NCBI RefSeq assembly: GCF_003061105.1
Contig: NZ_QAIQ01000007.1
Span: forward strand, 1 to 37,591
Source: Arthrobacter sp. HMWF013
GTDB taxonomy: Bacteria > Actinomycetota > Actinomycetes > Actinomycetales > Micrococcaceae
Direction of reading: 5' to 3'
Length of the DNA stretch: 37,591 nucleotides
Shown: in pieces, positions 31,679 to 37,591 of the stretch
Layout of the letters: every line of letters begins with the position of its first letter
How positions within the stretch are numbered: the stretch's first letter is position 1
Program-made: the position numbers and the translations under genes
Notes under the pieces: generated by a model
What the model was told of the DNA's origin: nothing
The model's input: the letters and a program-made list of their open reading frames with translations, nothing else
Databases searched by the model: none

Positions 31679-34600
31679 ATGACCAGTCGCCTCGCGCTCG
31701 AAAAGCGAATACGTTATGAGCTCAGTACCCTGGCTGAGACCAACTCTCACCACGATTTTGAAGCCATCTGCCTTGGTCTGGCGCGGAAACGCATCGCGAC
31801 CAATCTTATGCCGGCCACTGGTCCAGTCAGTGCTGGAGGGGACCAAGGGCGGGACGCTGAAAGCTTCTGGAGCAATCTCCCCACCGAGGCCACAGCCCTC
31901 TCAACCTTTGCGTTAGGTGCAACCCAGGAGAACGTTGTCCTTGCCTGCACCATCCAGCAGGCGCACGTTCCGACCAAGATACGTGCAGATCTGGGTTCCA
32001 TTTGCACACAAGGGGAACGCGTGGACAGGGTTGTCTTCTTCACCCTGAGTCCCGTCCCGGTCGCGAAGCGTCATGAGCTGCAACGCCAGGCAAGAGACCG
32101 TCACGGTATCTCCTTGGATATTTGGGATGGGGTAGCCGTAGCAAGAGAGCTTTCAGAGCATGATCTGTACCACTTAGCCGTCGATTACCTTCACCTTCCC
32201 AGCGACCTTGCCCCTGAACGGCCGGTCCCCGAAAGTCCTAGACCGGATTGGTATGTGGATGCCTTATCTCGGTGGACCACCCGCCAAGACTCACCCTCCA
32301 CGATCGGTGATCTTATTGATCTAAGGGAAGGCCTAAGGCTCGCCAGTACGGATCCTCTGTTTGCTTCGGATCTTCCGAATTGGCTGACGATGGCTAAAAA
32401 ACTTCTTAGAAACGCCAACAGCGACGATGTCACCGCTCGAGCTCAATTCGAAATCGCGTGGGCGACGATGCGCGGTACCGAAACACTAATGCCGGCCGAT
32501 GACTTGGTTAGGGAATTCTTCAACCTCGTACCCGGGACGCTGGAGGACCCAGGGATCCTTCGCGACGCGACGATGCTCCTCGATCTCGGCTATGCAGCGA
32601 TGCTTCGACGAACAACGGGCATTGATCGATGCCAGCTAGAGACGTGGCATCAGGCGTTAGCAGACACAGTCGACGCGCTACTACTCGCAAGCGATTATCC
32701 CAATACGCGAGCCATGCTGCTTTCGCTCCAGGCCTACCTGGCGCTGCACCAAAGGTACCCAGCTGGAATACTCCCTGAGCTCGGGGAAGTGCCAACCATA
32801 TCCGACACGCTTGCGGCCCTTCGCGACAAAACGTTTAGCGGCACACATCAGGGAGCGCGAGGGATCGAGTTGATGGATGTCGACAAGGGTATGGAGGCGC
32901 TGGGAGAACTCATTGAACTGCTTCCCAAAGCGCCCCTTTTCCCTGTCCGCGATACTGCAGACATTTTTGGCCTGTACACGTCTCAACTGGTGGACCACCC
33001 GCTTTATGAGAAAGTACGCGACGGCCTGGACGATGCCTTGGAACGAATTGAAGGTGAATCCGGCCGCGGGAGTCGAGCCCTTAACCGCGCGCTTCGACTC
33101 ATCGAAGTAGATCGACTACTGGATGCGCTTCATGAACTGCATGCCGCAAAAATCAATTGGTGGCATGGCGACACCCTCGAGGGCAGCATCGAAATGTTCA
33201 TGCTGATCTCGAGAATCTATTACCAATTGAATCTTCCACACGCGGGAAAACAGTACGCTTTAGCGGCAATGACGGCAGCCCAGAATGCCAACGACCCGTC
33301 CTTGAAACATTTTGTGACTCACGGTCTTATGGTCGCCGCTACCTGTGACCATCACGCCGGCCAGTCCCTTACCGCCACTCATTCCTTCAATCTGGCGCTG
33401 CTGGCTCAAAGCCACTTTGGCGATGGCTCTGCACGCTTCGAACTCCATGCGGCTATGACTAATATGCTGCAGGATCAGTGCCACATATTCCGAGCAGCGC
33501 AGTCAGTCCGGCCAGACCTTGTTCCACTCCTAACGTCATTACTCGATTCCACCACTGTCATGGACGCCATCACGGCGATGCTCGATGGTGTCCGCGGAAT
33601 TGCGCCAATGACAGAGCCGGAGATCGCGGCTGCAACGGATCGGTCCGGAATGGGGAGACTATTCAGCGACATTGGACCGACCCGCTACTACCGGTGGGCT
33701 GCCCTGGGACTTACGTGGCAGGTGCAATGTAAGAACGAACGCCAGGCAGTACTAGCAACGGAGCGCTTCATAGCCACAACTCAGATTGTCCTTACTGAGT
33801 TTGCCCGGCACGATGCACATCTCCTACTGGAAGCTTTGCGCATTGAAGTGAGTGTCGATGCACGCAACGGACAAGGGGGTGCCGGGTGGGTTGACTGGAT
33901 AGCGGATCAGCAGGGTGGGCATTGGAACCTTCACTTAACTCCCGGAGATAGTGCTGACCTTGAAGCCTTGCAGCTCGAATCACTCGGTGCAGCCATGCAC
34001 TTCCTGGCTTCTCAGTCTTTACTCAACCAAGGTGACTTCAGCAGCATAATGGACGCCTCGTTTGCAGGTGGCCTGTGGCACAAATCGTCAATTGTGCGGT
34101 CATACGACGAGCTCGCGGATCTAGCAGAAGCTTCAACCTACGCTGAGTTTTCCCAGCGTAGAGAAGTCTTCGTGGGCTGGATCCATCCATCGGAAATTCG
34201 TAACCCCAGCGCTGACATGCAAAAACGCCAAGGATTGGCCTCCTCCTACGAGGCAAACAGGAACAAGATCCTGGAGAACATCGCCTATCGGTACGCTACG
34301 CTTCCTGCGGTGATTGGCCCTGCGCTCGTGCTTCTCCATCAGGATGCTCGCTTTAGGAGTACTGTTGAGCGACTCCGCCAGGACGGGTGGCTTGACTGGC
34401 ATCTGCTTCAAGCTATCGCCAACATTGTGGTCAACGATCGCGCGGAGACACGTGGTATCCGGCTCAGTAGAAACATGACTGACAACGAAAAGCAGGGCTT
34501 CATCAACCTCATTCATGAGCCAGCCCGGACCAGTGACCCGGTACTTCCCACGACAGCATTCACCGAAGACAGGCTCCGGCTCCATTTGTCGTCCGCAGCG

Positions 34601-34747
34601 GTGTCGGGACTAACGACATTGGGCCTTACCCTTCACAAAAAGGCTGTTCCCACCGAACCAATCCTGAATTTCCTGGGAGAAAGATACCGCTACTGGGTCG
34701 ACGATTCTCCCCATCAGCCCTACTTTCCGGGTACATCCGCGTCCTAA
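31679..34747 (+). CDS. Large protein: restriction-endonuclease-fold N-terminus and helical-repeat body
   Basis: A 1022-residue cytoplasmic protein. The first 175 residues look like a PD-(D/E)xK nuclease-fold domain: a helix with Glu28 (HDFEAICLGLARKRIA), then GPVSAGGDQGRDAESF (Asp55, Asp59) and the strand NVVLACTIQQ with Gln93 in place of the usual E/QxK, followed by RVVFFTLSPVPVAKRHELQ and LDIWDGVAVARELSEHDLYH. The remaining 850 residues are helical repeats (TPR/HEAT-like) with no second catalytic motif visible. Start chosen at ATG 31679, where the domain begins; the ribosome site is weak. Sensor-plus-nuclease architecture is common in defence genes, so that is a plausible role, but the catalytic Lys is not obvious and the domain may be inactive. 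Confidence 0.72.
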   Translation: MTSRLALEKRIRYELSTLAETNSHHDFEAICLGLARKRIATNLMPATGPVSAGGDQGRDAESFWSNLPTEATALSTFALGATQENVVLACTIQQAHVPTKIRADLGSICTQGERVDRVVFFTLSPVPVAKRHELQRQARDRHGISLDIWDGVAVARELSEHDLYHLAVDYLHLPSDLAPERPVPESPRPDWYVDALSRWTTRQDSPSTIGDLIDLREGLRLASTDPLFASDLPNWLTMAKKLLRNANSDDVTARAQFEIAWATMRGTETLMPADDLVREFFNLVPGTLEDPGILRDATMLLDLGYAAMLRRTTGIDRCQLETWHQALADTVDALLLASDYPNTRAMLLSLQAYLALHQRYPAGILPELGEVPTISDTLAALRDKTFSGTHQGARGIELMDVDKGMEALGELIELLPKAPLFPVRDTADIFGLYTSQLVDHPLYEKVRDGLDDALERIEGESGRGSRALNRALRLIEVDRLLDALHELHAAKINWWHGDTLEGSIEMFMLISRIYYQLNLPHAGKQYALAAMTAAQNANDPSLKHFVTHGLMVAATCDHHAGQSLTATHSFNLALLAQSHFGDGSARFELHAAMTNMLQDQCHIFRAAQSVRPDLVPLLTSLLDSTTVMDAITAMLDGVRGIAPMTEPEIAAATDRSGMGRLFSDIGPTRYYRWAALGLTWQVQCKNERQAVLATERFIATTQIVLTEFARHDAHLLLEALRIEVSVDARNGQGGAGWVDWIADQQGGHWNLHLTPGDSADLEALQLESLGAAMHFLASQSLLNQGDFSSIMDASFAGGLWHKSSIVRSYDELADLAEASTYAEFSQRREVFVGWIHPSEIRNPSADMQKRQGLASSYEANRNKILENIAYRYATLPAVIGPALVLLHQDARFRSTVERLRQDGWLDWHLLQAIANIVVNDRAETRGIRLSRNMTDNEKQGFINLIHEPARTSDPVLPTTAFTEDRLRLHLSSAAVSGLTTLGLTLHKKAVPTEPILNFLGERYRYWVDDSPHQPYFPGTSAS

Positions 34748-34781
34748 CAGCTAACGAAGGCTATTAGGAATGGGACCCTAT

Positions 34782-34852
34782 TGGAGACCCGAGAATGACA
34801 AGGGAGTTTGAGAACTCCCTGCAGGACTGGTCCGCAGGACTGGGGGTCTCCA
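34782..34852. other. Compact structured element (closing stem, inner hairpin, direct repeat)
   Basis: TGGAGACCC (34782-34790) pairs with GGGTCTCCA (34844-34852), 9 bp. Inside, AGGGAGTT/AACTCCCT (34801-34820) makes a perfect 8-bp hairpin with a 4-base loop, and GCAGGACTGG occurs twice (34821-34830, 34834-34843), with a possible GGA/TCC stem. Together this could fold like a three-way junction. It lies 35 bases after the nuclease-like gene and may be a terminator or a small RNA. Confidence 0.5.
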
Positions 34853-35018
34853 CAGAGGGTGCTGGCTGCCGGCAGACGATTCGTGTCGGACATAGCTTCC
34901 CCCAATCGATGGGCCGGGCCAGGGTGGCGTTGACCCCCGTAACTCCTACGATCCACCTCTGCCCGGGATGCACCGCTGAACCGGCGACCATCGCAGGGGG
35001 TGTGCGTCACAACCACGT

Positions 35019-35029
35019 ATGCTGCTCTG
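35019..35029 (+). promoter_or_regulatory. Possible -10 box of a leaderless transcript
   Basis: TATGCT (35019-35024) ends five bases before ATG 35030, which has no ribosome-binding sequence. The layout fits a leaderless start like that of the GntR gene. No clear -35 box. Confidence 0.35.
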
Positions 35030-36352
35030 ATGGCGCAACAGGATCGACAGCAGGACACTGACCAAGACAAGCACCCAAAGCATGACAAAGGTGTAGCACT
35101 GCTTAACCTCATTCTTCAATCGCAGACTTGGGTGCACCGACGAGTGGATGCCCTTCGGCTTGATTCCGAGGGAACGACGCGACGCCACGTCTCCATCGAC
35201 ATGACGGCCCCTGGTGAATTTATGATCGCAGGATCGGAGGGCAGGTTCATACTTCCACTCGCAGTGCTAGAGAAAGGTGTTAAGAGGCGTTTAGATGCGA
35301 CGCAGGGTGGAAAGTCGATCTCCGTACTGGGCCGCGAAGACAATGGTGCACTGGCCATCGCAATGCTTGAATCTGCTCTTGTCTTCCTGTTGGATCTCGA
35401 GGGCGACTCCGTCACCGTGGCGCGAAGTCACCTCACAAAAGTCGTCTACTCCGCGGGTAGCAATGATGCCGACACGAGCTTGGCGGCGTACAAGGCGTGG
35501 TTTGAAAGCACAAAGGGAAGCGTCCCTGGTGACCGCCAGAAGATGTTGGATATTACGAACTCAGTAATTGAGCAATTGGCTCATAATTTTCTGCTGTTCG
35601 TTGAGTTGGACTGCGAGTTGTTGGATACACGCACGATAGTGAAGTACGCCCTCAACCAAGAGGCCCCTCAGGTTCACCGACGTGGCTATAAATTGGTTCG
35701 TTTTGACTACCAAATACCGGACTTCGGTTTTGCTGCAAGCCAGCATGTCGAAATTGAGGTCCCCGCAGGCTTGATGGTTTCAAGCCTGGAAATCATTGAG
35801 GCGGGTCCCGACGACATCGTCACCAACACGGACTTTGATGCTTCCGCGTCGGGACAACGACTAGGGCATGTTGCGTTGAACCCTTCTCAGCGCTTCTACA
35901 AGGGGCGCGCTTCCGTTGAGGTAGTACCTGCAGAGCAGGGGTTGTTTGTTTTCACGAAATTAGCTGTGGTCTCCATCGCTGTCATGGTTGTTCTGGCCCA
36001 GCTCGTGCGAATGTACAACGAGGACATCCTGGGTCCGAAGGCTGAAATACCTTCTCCTTCTGCCTCGATCCTACTGATTGGTCCAGCGCTACTTTTTTCT
36101 TGGATGAGTCGCAACCAGGAGCATAATCTTGTTGTTGAACTCCTGTCGCCTCTAAGGCGAGTTCTCGCGCTCTGCGCGCTTGTCCTCCTGGGAACTGCAG
36201 TCTTGGCTGCCATTCCCGTCACTCCCCCCGTTTGGTGGGGAGGATGGTTCGTCATCGGACTGCTTACTGCCGCAGCTGTTTTCGGGCTGATAAAGTTTGA
36301 CCAAGGTGATGAACTACCAAAGCGGTTAGCTCGGGCATTCCGACGCAGCTGA
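35030..36352 (+). CDS. Four-TM membrane protein with N-terminal soluble domain, unknown
   Basis: A 440-residue protein. The first 300 residues are soluble with mixed strands and helices (HVSIDMTAPGEFMIAGSEGR; VHRRGYKLVRFDYQIPDFGF; VEIEVPAGLMVSSLEIIEAG), followed by four membrane segments at about 305-327, 345-359, 377-396 and 401-421 and a basic cytoplasmic tail. Start ATG 35030 fits a leaderless promoter; GTG 35000 in the same frame adds ten residues. I recognise no family. It is followed 50 bases later by a small hydrophilic gene. In the island context a membrane-targeted conflict function is possible but unsupported. Confidence 0.65.
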   Translation: MAQQDRQQDTDQDKHPKHDKGVALLNLILQSQTWVHRRVDALRLDSEGTTRRHVSIDMTAPGEFMIAGSEGRFILPLAVLEKGVKRRLDATQGGKSISVLGREDNGALAIAMLESALVFLLDLEGDSVTVARSHLTKVVYSAGSNDADTSLAAYKAWFESTKGSVPGDRQKMLDITNSVIEQLAHNFLLFVELDCELLDTRTIVKYALNQEAPQVHRRGYKLVRFDYQIPDFGFAASQHVEIEVPAGLMVSSLEIIEAGPDDIVTNTDFDASASGQRLGHVALNPSQRFYKGRASVEVVPAEQGLFVFTKLAVVSIAVMVVLAQLVRMYNEDILGPKAEIPSPSASILLIGPALLFSWMSRNQEHNLVVELLSPLRRVLALCALVLLGTAVLAAIPVTPPVWWGGWFVIGLLTAAAVFGLIKFDQGDELPKRLARAFRRS

Positions 36353-36402
36353 TCAGTGTCAGTCCTAAGCCGTAAGGTACAGATCATCCGAGGAGGCACA
36401 AC

Positions 36403-36648
36403 ATGAGCAATGAGACTGAAACGCGGCGTACCCAAGGCAGAGCCAAAGTTGGCGAGACACGGACTTCCGATTATGCCCGTGGTGCCGACTACGAGATCAA
36501 GTCAGGCGGCGGGTCCATCGTTGGTGCTCTCGACTTTGAAAGTAAAGAACAGGCTGAAGCTGTACTCAAAAATTTTCTGTCGAGCATGATGTCGACATCG
36601 AGCCGTCGGGAATCCGGAAACCACCGTGGCGGGCCCTTGCCGGCTTAA
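36403..36648 (+). CDS. Small hydrophilic hypothetical protein
   Basis: An 81-residue protein with a strong ribosome site (GAGGAGG, then ATG). N-terminal 30 residues are charged and probably disordered; the core YEIKSGGGSIVGALDFESKE, then QAEAVLKNFLSSMM looks like a short beta-hairpin followed by a helix. The C-terminus is again disordered. No family recognised. It follows the four-TM gene by 50 bases in the same direction. Confidence 0.6.
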   Translation: MSNETETRRTQGRAKVGETRTSDYARGADYEIKSGGGSIVGALDFESKEQAEAVLKNFLSSMMSTSSRRESGNHRGGPLPA

Positions 36649-36754
36649 CATGCAGCGACTGGGGAGGGATCGACAGAGCACTATCGGTTGCCAAGCTCGG
36701 CCTAGGGTGACAACGCAGAATCACCTCAGTTCCTGCTGCAAGAGCTGATGGAAG

Positions 36755-37591
36755 CTACGGGCCCTCGACTGGTTCTTTCTTCGCGCCTTTCGCGTCGTCC
36801 AACCTTTTGAGTAGTTCTCTTGCCTCGGGGGAGGGCGATGAAGACGATAGAAGCCGCTCGCCCAGCCCACGTGTCTCAGGGGCAATCACCGAGCCGATTC
36901 TCGTTTCTTCGAGTGCCCACAGGAGGGCGGCCGCAGCGGCATCCGCCCGTCTAGACGATTTCAAAAGCCCCTCAACGGCCTTCCGATACGACTCGCGCCC
37001 AGCTGCTTCGTTACCTTCACGGAACGCAATGAGCCCCCGTGTAGCGAGAAAGACAGGGTAGTCGTCATCATCCGAACCGGGAAGGTGAACTAGATGAAAT
37101 CGTGCGTCCTCCGTTCGACCTAGGTTGGCTAAGGCAAAGGCGGCATTGTTATGGAGCATCGGGTCGGTGGGATGAGTCGAGAGCCCAAGGTCAGCTATGG
37201 ACAGCGCCCCCTCATAGTCCTGCGCGCCCAAGGATGCATAATAGGAGCCATACATTGCGGCCCGAAGGTCGAAAGGCTGATCTAGCTGCCACTTTTGGCT
37301 TTCGTATGCGGCTTCCTTCCAGCGACCATTCTGAGCCCAAGTGATGGCACGAGCCTCATAACCCCTGTCAACGGTAAGAGCGTCGGAAGTCAGTTGTAAC
37401 GATTTGTTCTCTGAGGCCCAGGCGGCTTGGGCGACTGCGTTCTCGTTCGGTTCGAGGAGCGCTTGAGCAAAGAACTTCTGGGCCTTGCGATCACTCCCGC
37501 GATGTAATTCTCCAGTCGCCACCTCGCTTGCCAATTCACTCAGTGCGTGGGGGCTGAATTGTTGGCTGACGAGTAGCTCGCGAGCTACTCG
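36755..37591 (-). CDS. TPR-repeat protein (5' end beyond the window)
   Basis: Open from the window edge to the stop at 36755, 278 codons seen, no start within the window that is needed: the frame and the repeat pattern continue to 37591 (ARELLVSQQFSPHALSELAS precedes the first in-window TTG). Consecutive 34-residue helical hairpins are visible (AQKFFAQALLEPNENAVAQA; ARAITWAQNGRWKEAAYESQ; YEGALSIADLGLSTHPTDPM; NNAAFALANLGRTEDARFHL), typical tetratricopeptide repeats for protein binding. The beginning may carry an effector domain, as in the nuclease-like gene at 31679; that cannot be judged here. Convergent with the small gene at 36403. Confidence 0.75.
   Translation of the reverse strand, partial: RVARELLVSQQFSPHALSELASEVATGELHRGSDRKAQKFFAQALLEPNENAVAQAAWASENKSLQLTSDALTVDRGYEARAITWAQNGRWKEAAYESQKWQLDQPFDLRAAMYGSYYASLGAQDYEGALSIADLGLSTHPTDPMLHNNAAFALANLGRTEDARFHLVHLPGSDDDDYPVFLATRGLIAFREGNEAAGRESYRKAVEGLLKSSRRADAAAAALLWALEETRIGSVIAPETRGLGERLLSSSSPSPEARELLKRLDDAKGAKKEPVEGP

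Noticed and set aside
1-37591. CRISPR arrays, rRNA genes and intact insertion sequences
   Set aside because: Looked for regular repeat-spacer patterns, conserved rRNA stretches and transposase motifs on both strands; none seen.

Overview
The window looks like chromosome from a high-GC actinobacterium, most likely Arthrobacter, Paenarthrobacter or a close relative in the Micrococcaceae. The pointers are G/C-rich third codon positions, frequent GTG and TTG starts behind GGAG/AAGGA sites, two probable leaderless genes, and the kind of families present (FCD-type GntR regulator, MHS transporter, gamma-glutamylation genes, NylB-like hydrolase). The genus is inferred from family resemblance; no 16S or other marker is present.

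Layout. 1-9.5 kb is mixed accessory DNA: an acyl-CoA-dehydrogenase-like gene (cut by the window edge) coupled to an ATP-grasp ligase, a phage-type small gene, an AAA ATPase with a winged-helix tail behind short direct repeats, a LysR regulator divergent from a small membrane protein, a glycogen-debranching-type enzyme, and a run of four small unknown genes. 9.7-17 kb is a gamma-glutamylation catabolic module on the minus strand: glutamine-synthetase-like ligase, class-I amidotransferase-like hydrolase, aldehyde dehydrogenase and SDR, with the ligase/hydrolase and hydrolase/dehydrogenase pairs overlapping. It is divergent from a GntR/FCD regulator and followed by an MHS transporter. Nearly identical 18-bp palindromes (TGGTCTgAATTCAGACCA type) lie before the ligase operon and before the transporter, so one regulator probably controls both.

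17.2-27.9 kb holds nitrogen-compound metabolism: a NylB-like serine hydrolase, an M24 'creatinase-like' protein that has lost most metal ligands, a LysR regulator divergent from a sarcosine-oxidase-like flavoprotein translationally coupled to an M20 N-carbamoyl/allantoate-type amidohydrolase, then a large Orn/Lys/Arg-type decarboxylase, HutD and ProC. Decarboxylation followed by gamma-glutamylation, oxidation and hydrolysis is a sensible polyamine-like route, but the true substrates are not visible from sequence.

28.4-37.6 kb is an island of unusual genes with more A/T in third positions and little in common with the metabolic genes. Its most striking part is a two-gene unit at 28448-30216: an 89-residue WXG100-like protein and a DUF4062-type domain fused to a single EccC-like FtsK/SpoIIIE ATPase. 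Around it are a two-TM coiled-coil protein divergent from a restriction-endonuclease-fold protein with a long helical-repeat tail, a four-TM protein, a small hydrophilic protein, a TPR protein running off the window, a coding relic, and a compact structured intergenic element. I read this as a candidate defence or conflict island; that is inference from architecture, not a demonstrated function.
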